Positions 1 through 8,369 of a DNA stretch of 64,000 nt are shown piece after piece. A program made the translations under genes and the position numbers. Below the pieces are notes generated by a model. The model was not told the origin of the DNA and did no database searches. It was given only the letters and a program-made list of their open reading frames with translations. The number at the start of each line of letters is the position of its first letter. Position 1 is the first letter of the stretch. This DNA is from Rhizobium sp. Root1220 (lineage in GTDB: Bacteria > Pseudomonadota > Alphaproteobacteria > Rhizobiales > Rhizobiaceae), in NCBI RefSeq assembly GCF_001426265.1, contig NZ_LMDG01000033.1, forward strand, positions 310,001 to 374,000, given 5' to 3'.

Positions 1-1317
1 GGGCCGATCACGCTGAAGCTGGCGCTCACCTCCTATATGGTCTCGCTCGCGATCTTCATTCCGGTCAGCGGCTGGATGGCGGACAGGTTCGGCGCCAAAC
101 GCATTTTCCGGCTGGCGTTCTGTGTTTTCGTCATCGGCTCGATCTTCTGCGCGGCCTCGTCGGGCCTGATCGAATTCGTCTGCGCCCGCTTCCTGCAGGG
201 TGTCGGCGGGGCGATGATGACCCCGGTCGGTCGTCTCGTTCTCTTGCGGACCACAAAGCGGAGCGACCTGGTTTCCGCCATGGCGCTGTTGACGATCCCG
301 GCGCTTGTCGGCCCATTGGCGGGGCCGCCGCTCGGCGGCTTCATCACCACCTATTTCAGCTGGCACTGGATCTTCCTGATCAATGTTCCGGTGGGGATCA
401 TTGGCGTTTGGCTCGCAACGATATTCCTGCCCGAGGTGGAGGCGACCGCCCCCCCCAGACTTGACGTCATCGGCTTCGTGCTGACGTCACTTGCGGCGGC
501 AGGCGTGGTCTTTGGCCTTTCCGTTGTCAGCCTTCCGGCGCTGCCGCCCATCATCGGCATCGCTGCGACCGCCGTCGGCCTGATCTGCGGATTTCTCTAT
601 GTAGTCCATGCGAACCGCCATCCGGCTCCCATCCTCAACCTGAAGCTCTTCCGCAACCCCACATTCCGGGCCTCGACGTTGGGAGGAACACTGTTCCGCA
701 TCTGCATCGGCGCAATGCCGTTTCTCACGCCACTGATGCTGCAACTCGGCTTCGGCCTCACTCCCTTCCAGTCCGGCCTGATCACCTTCGCCGGCGCGAT
801 CGGCGCGATCACAACCAAGTTCATGGCACGGCGGGTTTTCGCCGCAGCCGGTTTTCGAACAACATTGCTCTCAGCGGCCGCCGTAACGACTGTGGTCACG
901 ATCGCAACCGGGTTTTTCACCCCGGAAACGTCGCACCTTGTCATCATTGCCATCCTGTTGGTGGGCGGATTCTCGCGTTCATTCTTCTTCACCGGGGTCA
1001 ATGCGCTGGCATACGCCGATATCGATGATGCCCAGGCGAGCCAGGCAACATCGATGAGTTCCGTGATGCAGCAGGTGAGCCTCGCACTCGGGGTTGCCGT
1101 TGCCGCTGCAATTCTCGAAACCTCGATCTACTTCCGTGGCGAAGCGTTGCAGGTGGCGGACTTCCACGTCGCGTTTTACGTTCTGGCCGTGCTGACGGTG
1201 GTCGCCACGATCCCGTTCATCGGGATGGACAAGAACGCCGGTGCACTTGTTTCCGGCCACCGCGCGAAGCGGCTTCCGCCGGCGCCGGCCGAGATCGACC
1301 AGCAGGCCGCGAAGTAG
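1..1317 (+). CDS. MFS drug exporter, DHA2/EmrB-like (5' partial)
   Basis: Inner-membrane proton-coupled multidrug exporter of the major facilitator superfamily. The frame is open from the first base, so the true start lies upstream and only the last 438 residues are present; the first membrane segment is probably missing. Visible signatures are the loop 2-3 motif A (GWMADRFGAKR, window residues 24-34), a motif-C-like stretch GPxxGPPLGGF (104-114) and the WxWIFLINVPVG segment typical of the 14-TM DHA2 branch. The rest is a run of hydrophobic helices ending in a short polar tail. The VOC gene on the other strand begins 4 bases after its stop. Substrate cannot be told from sequence. Confidence 0.88.
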   Translation, partial: GPITLKLALTSYMVSLAIFIPVSGWMADRFGAKRIFRLAFCVFVIGSIFCAASSGLIEFVCARFLQGVGGAMMTPVGRLVLLRTTKRSDLVSAMALLTIPALVGPLAGPPLGGFITTYFSWHWIFLINVPVGIIGVWLATIFLPEVEATAPPRLDVIGFVLTSLAAAGVVFGLSVVSLPALPPIIGIAATAVGLICGFLYVVHANRHPAPILNLKLFRNPTFRASTLGGTLFRICIGAMPFLTPLMLQLGFGLTPFQSGLITFAGAIGAITTKFMARRVFAAAGFRTTLLSAAAVTTVVTIATGFFTPETSHLVIIAILLVGGFSRSFFFTGVNALAYADIDDAQASQATSMSSVMQQVSLALGVAVAAAILETSIYFRGEALQVADFHVAFYVLAVLTVVATIPFIGMDKNAGALVSGHRAKRLPPAPAEIDQQAAK

Positions 1318-1320
1318 GCG

Positions 1321-1704
1321 CTATTCGGGATTTTCGCAGACGGCGCTCAGCTTGTTGCCATCTGGATCGCGAACGTAGGCGGCATAGAAATTGGCATGGA
1401 ACGGCCGCAAGCCCGGCTTTCCCTCGTCAACGCCCCCGGCGGCGATGGCGGCGGCGTGAAACGCATCCACGTCCGCCCGTTTCTCCGCCACAAGCGCCAC
1501 CATCGAGCCGTTGCCGTTCGACGCTCTTCGACGATTGAACGGCGTCACGATCCACAGCCGACAGCGGATGTCGCCGTCCGCCGCATAACCGATTTCCTCC
1601 TCGGAATGGCGCTGGCGCCGGTAACCGAGCAACGGCAGCACGACGTCGTAGAAACGTCGGGCCTGGTCGATATCGTTGGTTCCGAGAGTGACGTATAACA
1701 GCAT
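1321..1704 (-). CDS. VOC (glyoxalase/bleomycin-resistance) family protein
   Basis: Small cytoplasmic protein of about 127 residues with the vicinal-oxygen-chelate fold: N-terminal beta strand MLLYVTLGTNDIDQARRFYD followed by the PLLGY turn, and a C-terminal YVRDPDGNKL segment typical of glyoxalase-like domains. These proteins bind a metal and act as lyases, dioxygenases or drug-binding proteins; the substrate is not evident. I chose the ATG at 1704; a GTG two codons upstream (1710) is also open and neither has a strong ribosome site. It is convergent with the MFS exporter and appears monocistronic. Confidence 0.8.
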   Translation of the reverse strand: MLLYVTLGTNDIDQARRFYDVVLPLLGYRRQRHSEEEIGYAADGDIRCRLWIVTPFNRRRASNGNGSMVALVAEKRADVDAFHAAAIAAGGVDEGKPGLRPFHANFYAAYVRDPDGNKLSAVCENPE

Positions 1705-1765
1705 TTCCACCAGCGGGTCATTTCAGTCCTGGGAGGTCCCATTCGGCCCCAGAACGCCCGAAAGA

Positions 1766-2485
1766 TCAAGCTTCCGTTGCCTCGGGTTCGACCTTGCGGC
1801 CCTTGAAGCCCTTTGCAAGCAGGAACATCTCGACGGATTCAGCGCGAGACGATGCCGGCTTGACGTGGACCACCTGTTTGAAGTGCTGCTTCAGCATGTT
1901 CAAAAGCTCGCGCTCGGTGCCGCCCTGGAAGGTCTTGGCAAGGAAATGGCCGCCTTCGCCAAGCACTTCCACGGCAAAATGCGCCGCGACCTCGCAAAGG
2001 TGCATCGTGCGCAGGTGGTCGGTACGATGATGGCCGGTCGTCGGCGCCGCCATGTCCGAGATCACCAGATCTGGTGTGCCGCCGACCGCTTCCAGGAGCT
2101 GCGACGGTGCCGAGGCATCAAGGAAGTCGAGCTGCAGAATCTTGACGCCGGGGATCTGCGCCATTTCAAGGAAGTCGATCGCCGCGACGCGGGTATCCTC
2201 ATCCGTCGAGCCCGTCACCTTTGCCGCGATCTGGGACCAACTGCCCGGTGCGGCGCCCAGGTCGATGATACGGCGAGCACCCTTCAGGATGCCATGCTTC
2301 TCGTCGATCTCGAGCAGCTTGAAGGCCGCGCGGGCGCGGTACCCTTCGAGCTGGGCACGCTGCACATAGGGATCGTTGATGTGGCGCTGCAGCCACTGGC
2401 GCGACGAGGCCTTCATCTTCTTGTTCTTGACGCGCTGGCCGAGCTTGCGGCCGGTGCGGTTGCCCGCAATCGTTGGCTTGGTCAT
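1766..2485 (-). CDS. rlmE: 23S rRNA 2'-O-ribose methyltransferase RlmE (FtsJ/RrmJ)
   Basis: SAM-dependent methyltransferase that modifies U2552 of 23S rRNA in the A loop during late 50S assembly. The 239 residues show the SAM-binding motif IDLGAAPGSW (about 74-83) and all four members of the known K-D-K-E catalytic tetrad: K56 (AFKLLEID), D144 (VISDMAAP), K184 (FLAKTFQGG) and E216 (RAESVEMF). The N-terminus carries a basic extension of about 25 residues (RTGRKLGQRVKNKKMK). A good ribosome site (AGGGGA) lies before the ATG. It starts 9 bases after the Ppx/GppA stop on the same strand, so the two are probably co-transcribed. Confidence 0.95.
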   Translation of the reverse strand: MTKPTIAGNRTGRKLGQRVKNKKMKASSRQWLQRHINDPYVQRAQLEGYRARAAFKLLEIDEKHGILKGARRIIDLGAAPGSWSQIAAKVTGSTDEDTRVAAIDFLEMAQIPGVKILQLDFLDASAPSQLLEAVGGTPDLVISDMAAPTTGHHRTDHLRTMHLCEVAAHFAVEVLGEGGHFLAKTFQGGTERELLNMLKQHFKQVVHVKPASSRAESVEMFLLAKGFKGRKVEPEATEA

Positions 2486-2494
2486 CCCGTTCCC

Positions 2495-4039
2495 CTATCT
2501 GCCACGCTGGCCGCGGCGGTTGCGCCGCCAGACGCCGTCGTCCGCCATCATGTCCGTCAGCAGGCCTTCTCTCAAGCCGCGATCGGCCACCCGCATGCGC
2601 GGGCTCGGCCAACGGCGACGGATCGCCTCCAAAATCGCACAGCCCGCCAGCACGAGATCGGCACGATCCGGCCCAATACAGGGATTGGCTGCACGGCTGG
2701 CGAAATCCCACGACAGAAGCTTTGCCTGCATGGCCGAGACTTCATCGTCGGACAGCCAGATGCCGTCGACCTTGCGCCGGTCGTAGCGCGGCAGGTCGAG
2801 ATGCACGCCGGCCAGCGTCGTCACCGTTCCGGACGTGCCTATGAGATGGAAATCGTCTGCCTGGCCAATCTCGATGTCCGGGCAGTTGAACGCCGCAAGC
2901 ATCCCCTCGACTTCCAGGACCATGCCTTCAAAGACATCCGGCGTGACGTCACGACCGCCGTGACGCTCCGACAGAGTGACGACGCCAACGGGAAGCGAGG
3001 TCCAGTGCGTGATGTGATTGGCGAGACGGTTGAACCTGCTTTCGCCAATGCGAATGACGGCGATTTCCGACGAGCCGCCGCCGATGTCGAAAAGAACGAC
3101 CGAACGCGTCTCGCGACCGACCAGCGACGAGCAACCGGAAACGGCAAGGCGTGCCTCCGTCTCCCGGTCGATGATCTCCAGCTCGAGACCCGTCTCGGCG
3201 ACCACGCGCGCCAGGAATTGTTCGCCATTGCTCGCCTGACGGCAGGCTTCGGTCGCAATCAGCCGCATCCGACGGATTTCGCGGCTCTTCAACTTCGAGG
3301 CACAGACCTTCAGCGCATCGACCGCCCGGTCCATCGCCTCTTCAGACAGGCGACCGCTCGCGGCCAAGCCCTCACCAAGCCGGACGATGCGCGAAAAGGC
3401 ATCAACGACCCGAAACTGGCCCGGACGCGTCGGCTGCGCGATCAGCAGCCGGCAATTGTTGGTGCCAAGATCGAGCGCAGCGTAGAGTTCGTCGGGCCAC
3501 GGGTGCTGCGCATGCGGGCGCCGCTCCCGTTCGGGGTGGCGGGTGGCGCGGTTGTCATTTTCTCCGGCGCGATGCTCGGCCGAGATCCCACGGGCCGTCG
3601 GCACCGGTTGACTGGCGGGTGGCGCATTTTGCCCGACCGACTTTTCATGCACCAGCGGACGCCCCTGCAAGCCACGTTTTCCGCGGTGCTTGCGACGATT
3701 GCGACGACCGGATGCCGCGTCGGCGTCATGTCCCGTCGGATTCGGTGCAGGTCCAGATTTTTCGTTCTGTGGCTGATGTTGCTGCTGGATGCTCTCGCCG
3801 GATCCGCCGGAGCCACGGCGGCGACGCTTGCGCTTGCGCGCCGAATTCTCGGCCGCGTTGTCAATTGGGCGCGCTGCCTCTCCGGCGTTGCCAGAGGCGG
3901 CATGCTGAGCGGATTGACTCACATCGCGGGACTGTCCGCCACGTTTGCCTTTGCGGCGCCTGGATTTTTTTCCATCCTTGCGCGCTACCGCCGACGCCCC
4001 GTCAAATTGCGGCTTTGCGCCGCCTTCGGGGTCTTCCAC
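2495..4039 (-). CDS. Ppx/GppA-family phosphatase with long basic N-terminal extension
   Basis: Member of the exopolyphosphatase/guanosine pentaphosphatase family (ASKHA fold), which hydrolyses polyphosphate or pppGpp. The catalytic core starts near residue 185 with the phosphate-1 loop YAALDLGTNNCRLL and continues with the glycine loop FDIGGGSSEIAV and LIGTSGTVTTLAGV. Before the core lie about 180 low-complexity residues rich in Lys and Arg (KKSRRRKGKRGG, RKRKRRRRG, RRNRRKHRGKRG), absent from E. coli Ppx or GppA. The reading frame is open upstream to an ATG at 4093; I prefer the GTG at 4039, preceded by GGAAAACGAAC. It lies directly upstream of rlmE, so the tail could dock it on RNA or ribosomes; that is inference. 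Confidence 0.85.
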   Translation of the reverse strand: MEDPEGGAKPQFDGASAVARKDGKKSRRRKGKRGGQSRDVSQSAQHAASGNAGEAARPIDNAAENSARKRKRRRRGSGGSGESIQQQHQPQNEKSGPAPNPTGHDADAASGRRNRRKHRGKRGLQGRPLVHEKSVGQNAPPASQPVPTARGISAEHRAGENDNRATRHPERERRPHAQHPWPDELYAALDLGTNNCRLLIAQPTRPGQFRVVDAFSRIVRLGEGLAASGRLSEEAMDRAVDALKVCASKLKSREIRRMRLIATEACRQASNGEQFLARVVAETGLELEIIDRETEARLAVSGCSSLVGRETRSVVLFDIGGGSSEIAVIRIGESRFNRLANHITHWTSLPVGVVTLSERHGGRDVTPDVFEGMVLEVEGMLAAFNCPDIEIGQADDFHLIGTSGTVTTLAGVHLDLPRYDRRKVDGIWLSDDEVSAMQAKLLSWDFASRAANPCIGPDRADLVLAGCAILEAIRRRWPSPRMRVADRGLREGLLTDMMADDGVWRRNRRGQRGR

Positions 4040-4281
4040 GTTCGTTTTCCATCGCGCCGCGCAACTCCAGGAAGGCATGCAGCTGGCGCTCATTCGATTT
4101 TTGCGTTGCGGTAAGACTTATCAGTGCGGAGCGGAAACGCCAAATTCTTTTTGTTCCAAGCTCAAGGAGGGCCTTGAGACATCCAAAAGCGGCTGTGGAT
4201 TTTTTTCAAACAGCTATTTGCAATCCGCGAGCTTTTGGTTATAAGCGCCGCACAGCAGCCAAGCGGCCCGCCGCGGCTTGT

Positions 4282-4355
4282 TGGGGAATAGTTCAATGGT
4301 AGAACGACGGACTCTGACTCCGTTAATCTTGGTTCGAGTCCAGGTTCCCCAGCCA
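4282..4355 (+). tRNA. tRNA-Gln(CTG)
   Basis: A 74-nt cloverleaf ending in encoded CCA. The acceptor stem TGGGGAA pairs with TTCCCCA, the anticodon stem ACGGA/TCCGT encloses the loop CTCTGAC (anticodon CTG), and the T loop is GGTTCGAGTCC. The 5' U1 and the weak first pairs are normal for glutamine tRNA. No integrase or element borders it. About 230 bases follow before the next gene, with nothing recognisable in them. Confidence 0.96.
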
Positions 4356-4583
4356 AACACTTTTCTTGAAGCAGTTTGATACGCCCACGACCTTGATGAC
4401 TCTATGTCGTCATGGCTGGCATGGCTGCGGCCCATCTGCCGCTGAAGTGGGCTGCGGTTGTGCATTCAGCAACCTTGCAGCCCTCAGGTGCGATCCACTC
4501 AACTGCGGCTCGACACACCGAATCAGTGCTTCCGGATTCCGCATCCGGCGGCCTGGGCACCGCTTTCGTTGATTTATTATGAC

Positions 4584-4802
4584 TTAGCCGTCGTAGTGGC
4601 CCGCGAACGCGTCCTTGGCAGATTTGACGACGACCGCGACGTTGACGCCCTTGGCAACGGTCACGCCGGTGCTGCGAAGGTCGGCGACCGCCTTCAACCC
4701 GCCCGACTTCGGAGGATCGAGCGGCTTGACCGTCCCGGCGTCCAAATCCGCCACCCAGAGGCCCGTTTCACCTGCAATGCTAATGACAACAACCTTAGAC
4801 AT
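4584..4802 (-). CDS. Small conserved-looking protein downstream of BTAD/TPR regulator
   Basis: Unrecognised 72-residue protein. The ATG at 4802 has a strong ribosome site (AGAGGAG, 6 bases away), better than an upstream in-frame ATG at 4820. It begins MSKVVVISIAGETGLWVADL, predicted as two beta strands without a signal peptide, followed by a mixed hydrophobic and charged second half with one Trp and no Cys. It starts 28 bases after the stop of the BTAD/TPR regulator on the same strand, so the two look like one operon. Its size and position suggest an accessory or target of that regulator, but no function can be assigned. Confidence 0.7.
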   Translation of the reverse strand: MSKVVVISIAGETGLWVADLDAGTVKPLDPPKSGGLKAVADLRSTGVTVAKGVNVAVVVKSAKDAFAGHYDG

Positions 4803-4829
4803 GCCCGTCTCCTCTTCCAAAGAATGGTG

Positions 4830-6764
4830 TTAAAATCCCGCCTTCTTCAGGCCTTCACGGTAGAGATCCTTGTGCCACTGCTCCTTGCTGGGAACAGCGG
4901 CCAGCCATGTGTCCACGTCGAAATTCGGGTTGGCTTCGCGAACCCTTCGCACAAAGGTGCTTGCCTTGTCCTTGCGGCCCAGCATGGCCCAGCTCGCAGC
5001 CGACAGCCTGTCCGCCAGGCTGGGATCGGCCATCTGTCCGATGTAGTCCACCGACGCCGCAAATTCGCCGAGGGCATAGCTTGCCCCCGCAGCCGTCCAC
5101 AAATAGGTGTCAGGAGCGAGAGGGTTCAGCTCGATGGCGCGCTCGATCTTCTGCAAGGCCATCCCCGGACGGGAGCAATGAACCAGCGTGTCCGCATGGT
5201 CGGCGATGATGTCGGCATAGTTCGGAGCAAGCGTCTCCGCCACTTCCATCGCCTCGGCGCTCTCATCGAAAGATCCCTGCAGCAGCTTGCTGACGCCAAA
5301 CTCGCGATAGCCATCGGCGAAGTCCGAACGCTTTTCAATGGAATGCTTCGCCAAGGATTCCGCAGATTTCAGAAGGTCGATATCACCTCGCGCTGTCAGC
5401 AGCCATTCCTTGGAATAGGTTCGCGCCATCGAACTCAGCGCCGGCGCAAAATCGGGGCTTGCGTTGAGGGCTGCCCGCATCTCGTTGCGCGCGCGCCTCA
5501 AGTTGGGAAGCGTCAGCCGAGCCAGATTCTGCCTGCCAACAAGATATCGGTGGTAGGCGACGGGGTTCAGTTCGATGTCCGCGCGCGCCTCCTCGTGACG
5601 CGCAATCTCTCCCGAAACAGACAGTGCGATCTGCCGGGAAATCGCTCGTCGATCCCGCAGCAGCTCGAGGTGATCGAGGCTGAATCTCTCCGCCCAAAGA
5701 ATTTGGCTGTCGTCGACGAAGATCAGCTGGGCAAAAAGAGTTATCTCGTCGCCCGCGCCGCTGATCCGCGTATCGAGGACATAGTTGACCGAATGGCTTT
5801 CAAAGAACGCCACCTGGGTCTCCGTATGGTGGCCAATCTGGACCGCCGAATGTGGCGCGATCACCCTCAGGCTGTTGAAGGCACAAAAGCCGATGGTGAT
5901 GTCTTCGATCAACGATACAGCCAGGACACCCGCATCAGGGCGTACCGACTGGTTGCTGGGCGGAAGCAGTACAAGGCGGGGAACCGCAATCTTCAACTCC
6001 TCTGATTCAGCCACTTTCCCGGAGGTGCGCGTTGCGGACGCCAAGCTCCGGGGTGCAATTCTCGCGTTGGCTTTCTCAGGTGTCACCTGCAGCGCTTCGA
6101 TGCCCCGTGAAATCGAAGTACGCCGTTGTTCAAAGTAGTTCTGGAGAGATTCAACCTCTTCTTCCGCGTTGAATATCTGGATGAGCAATTTCAGCGTATC
6201 GGGATCCTTCGGTTCGGACCGAAACAGTATGATTGCCGCTCTTCTAAGGAAGTCGGCCTCCTCCCTGGTCTGCTTGACTTGATAGGCCGCTCTCAACGCA
6301 TCCTCGAGAAGGCCGACATTGCGATTTTCGCGCTCGGCCACCCAACGTCTGAACTCCCGGCTCTGGCAGTTGACGGGTCCGAGGAAAGGCTGCTCCATCA
6401 GTTTCAGGAAGCGCTTCAGTCGGGTGATCGGTTCGGACGTGTCGCTTTCCTCGGCCAACGAAAGATCCGAAGCCAGGGTGTCCCTGTTGATCGAGATCAT
6501 GCTGCCGCCAAAGGAGAGGAATTCTCCTCCAAGTTCATTCTGGAAGGTCTTCATTCTCGAAAGAAGCTTGCGCAGCGTGGAATCCGAGATTCCGTCATTC
6601 CTTTCGCCCCATAGGAACCGATCCAGAGCGGTGCGGTGTGCCGCGCCTTCATCACGCGTCAGCAAATAGGCGAGCAGCAGCAGACCCTTTTCAGGAAAAG
6701 CCACAGCATTGCCGTCACCGTCGACGAGCTGCAACCTTCCAAAGGTCTCCAAAACGAATGCCAT
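4830..6764 (-). CDS. SARP-like transcriptional regulator with BTAD, TolB-like and TPR regions
   Basis: Cytoplasmic regulator of about 644 residues. Residues 1-100 look like an OmpR/SARP winged-helix DNA-binding domain (ETFGRLQLVDGDG ... TLRKLLSRMK). Residues 105-240 are helical and match the bacterial transcriptional activation domain. A middle region of about 280-370 (VPRLVLLPPSN ... VNYVLDTRISG) resembles the TolB-like segment found in rhizobial proteins often mislabelled adenylate cyclase. The C-terminal third holds TPR-type helices (ALSSMARTY, ADIIADHADTLVH, AIELNPLAPDTYLW). No cyclase or ATPase motif is visible. The ATG at 6764 has AGAGGG six bases upstream; the frame stays open to 6860. 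The ligand and targets are unknown. Confidence 0.75.
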   Translation of the reverse strand: MAFVLETFGRLQLVDGDGNAVAFPEKGLLLLAYLLTRDEGAAHRTALDRFLWGERNDGISDSTLRKLLSRMKTFQNELGGEFLSFGGSMISINRDTLASDLSLAEESDTSEPITRLKRFLKLMEQPFLGPVNCQSREFRRWVAERENRNVGLLEDALRAAYQVKQTREEADFLRRAAIILFRSEPKDPDTLKLLIQIFNAEEEVESLQNYFEQRRTSISRGIEALQVTPEKANARIAPRSLASATRTSGKVAESEELKIAVPRLVLLPPSNQSVRPDAGVLAVSLIEDITIGFCAFNSLRVIAPHSAVQIGHHTETQVAFFESHSVNYVLDTRISGAGDEITLFAQLIFVDDSQILWAERFSLDHLELLRDRRAISRQIALSVSGEIARHEEARADIELNPVAYHRYLVGRQNLARLTLPNLRRARNEMRAALNASPDFAPALSSMARTYSKEWLLTARGDIDLLKSAESLAKHSIEKRSDFADGYREFGVSKLLQGSFDESAEAMEVAETLAPNYADIIADHADTLVHCSRPGMALQKIERAIELNPLAPDTYLWTAAGASYALGEFAASVDYIGQMADPSLADRLSAASWAMLGRKDKASTFVRRVREANPNFDVDTWLAAVPSKEQWHKDLYREGLKKAGF

Positions 6765-6929
6765 ATTGCCCTCTAAGTCGCCGGAATTGCCATGCATGCC
6801 ATGCATTGCCGGGATGGAAACCATCCTGTCATGTTGCTGCTTGAGATTCAACGGCTGCATTGCCTCTTTTCAGACCGCATAGGTTGCAGCTGGTTTTATC
6901 TGGAGAGGCCGCCATTCGCCATCAGGTCA

Positions 6930-7718
6930 TCAGACCGAAAGCTTCGTCCTGACGTGGCTGGCGAGGTCTCGCATCTGGTCGACGGGCGCATGGCCTATCA
7001 GCATGAAGGCATGGGTGCCGTTCGACCAGTAAACGACGTTCATACCCTTGCGGCCTTCAATATCGGGCTCCTTGACGCCAGCGTCGGATCGAACGATGCA
7101 CAGTGCAATCGGCCCGGTCTGCGGGTCCAGATAGGCGATCTGGGCGAGCGGCTTATCGTCGTATTGCAGCAATTGAGCACGCTTGAAGTCGATACCCGGA
7201 AGAGACACGACCTCCGGCGACAACGAGAGGCCAAGCTTCTCATCGACGCGCGCAAGCTGCGCGTGCACTTCGCCGGATACGACGGGGTCAGCCAGCGTGT
7301 CCGGCGTGTAAAGCGCGATATATTCAGCGACCACGGCGCGCCATTCACCGCTTTCGTCCTTTGTGGCGAGAGTGCCGTTCAGACCGATGAATGCCCTGTC
7401 GGCCACAACACCTGCAACGAGACAAGCTGCCAACGCGCCAAGAAAGCCGCGGCGGCTCGCCCGGGCTGAGGTTGGCTTTGCGGCAACGGGGACCACCCCG
7501 AGCATATCTTCGAGCTCTGCCCTGGGTGCGGCAGCAAGCATCGGCTCGAAGGCCTCCTTGAAGGGCAGGTTGCTGCGCGACAGGAATTCGAGTCGAGCGG
7601 CAACACCCTTGTCTGCACGGAGCAGTGCCTCGATGCGCGCCACGTCGGCGGCAGGCAGTTCGCCATCGATGAAGGCCGTCAGCAATTCATCGGAGGGGAG
7701 TTGGGTTTCATCGCTCAT
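6930..7718 (-). CDS. Membrane-anchored anti-sigma factor of the ECF system
   Basis: Predicted negative regulator of the sigma factor encoded just upstream, overlapping it by four bases (ATGA), which implies translational coupling. Residues 8-50 (LPSDELLTAFIDGELPAADV and the following helix) match the anti-sigma helical domain that clamps ECF sigma factors, but lack the zinc-binding Cys/His of the ZAS type. One membrane segment follows at about 91-111, directly preceded by SRRGFLG, which resembles a twin-arginine motif. The remaining roughly 150 residues would be periplasmic and could sense the signal. The family assignment is reasonably sure, the inducing signal is not. Confidence 0.82.
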   Translation of the reverse strand: MSDETQLPSDELLTAFIDGELPAADVARIEALLRADKGVAARLEFLSRSNLPFKEAFEPMLAAAPRAELEDMLGVVPVAAKPTSARASRRGFLGALAACLVAGVVADRAFIGLNGTLATKDESGEWRAVVAEYIALYTPDTLADPVVSGEVHAQLARVDEKLGLSLSPEVVSLPGIDFKRAQLLQYDDKPLAQIAYLDPQTGPIALCIVRSDAGVKEPDIEGRKGMNVVYWSNGTHAFMLIGHAPVDQMRDLASHVRTKLSV

Positions 7719-8317
7719 GTCGTGCCCTCCCCCGAGAGATTTCCGGCAAGCTTCGCGCGTGCGGCGGACAGGCGGCTCATCACCGTCCCGATGGGGATGT
7801 CCAACACACTTGCGACTTCCTTGTAGGACAGCTCCTCCACGTATGCCAGGAACACCGCGACCCGTTGCGCTTCCGGCAAGGCATTGACCAGACGTAAGAC
7901 CTGGTTGGCGAATATATGCGTTTCCGTGTCACGGGCGCCATCCACCACCAGCGCCTGGTCCGCAGCGACGAAACCCTGCCCCTGACGGACCCGTTGGGAC
8001 CGGACCTCATTGAGCCAGATCGAATGGAGAATCGAAAACAGCCAACGGTCCAACCGCGTACCGGCCTCGAACTGCCCTGAGCGCTCCAGTGCGCGCAGGC
8101 AGGTCTGCTGCACCAGATCGTCAGCCACATCGCGACGATGCGAAAGGACCAGACCATAGCGCCAAAGCCGCGGCAGATTGTCCGTCAGACCAACCCTGAT
8201 ATCGGCTTCGCTTGCGATGGCCGCCTCCGCCACAGGTTTCCGTTCCGCCGCCGTCGCCGGGGATGGCGACGGTTTCGATGCTGCATATGCTGCAGATATG
8301 GTGCGCACAACCTTCAT
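7715..8317 (-). CDS. ECF-family RNA polymerase sigma factor
   Basis: Sigma-70 group 4 (ECF) protein of about 200 residues. Region 2 is seen in LWRYGLVLSHRRDVADDLVQQTCLRALER and the WLFSILHSIWLNEVR segment; region 4 is LPEAQRVAVFLAYVEELSYKEVA followed by the helix-turn-helix IPIGTVMSRLSAARAKL. I prefer the ATG at 8317, preceded by AGGAA with 8-base spacing; the frame is open to an ATG at 8356 with a poorer site. It lies between the secreted TPR gene (upstream) and the anti-sigma gene (overlapping downstream), a three-gene operon. ECF genes usually activate their own operon; I could not fix a promoter motif. Confidence 0.9.
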   Translation of the reverse strand: MKVVRTISAAYAASKPSPSPATAAERKPVAEAAIASEADIRVGLTDNLPRLWRYGLVLSHRRDVADDLVQQTCLRALERSGQFEAGTRLDRWLFSILHSIWLNEVRSQRVRQGQGFVAADQALVVDGARDTETHIFANQVLRLVNALPEAQRVAVFLAYVEELSYKEVASVLDIPIGTVMSRLSAARAKLAGNLSGEGTT

Positions 8318-8369
8318 TGAAAGATTCCTGACCGCTACGATTGCGTGATCGCCCATTTCTGCTCGCTGG

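Noticed and set aside
1676..4114. 812-residue open frame on the plus strand
   Set aside because: It is antisense to rlmE and the Ppx/GppA gene, has odd composition (Arg/His/Ala-rich) and no family signature. High GC content makes such antisense frames common here.
4162..4465. Small minus-strand frames across the tRNA-Gln gene
   Set aside because: They run through a tRNA and have no start signal.
4830..6764. Adenylate cyclase annotation for the BTAD/TPR regulator
   Set aside because: No class III cyclase catalytic motifs are present; only the TolB-like/TPR part recalls proteins so named.
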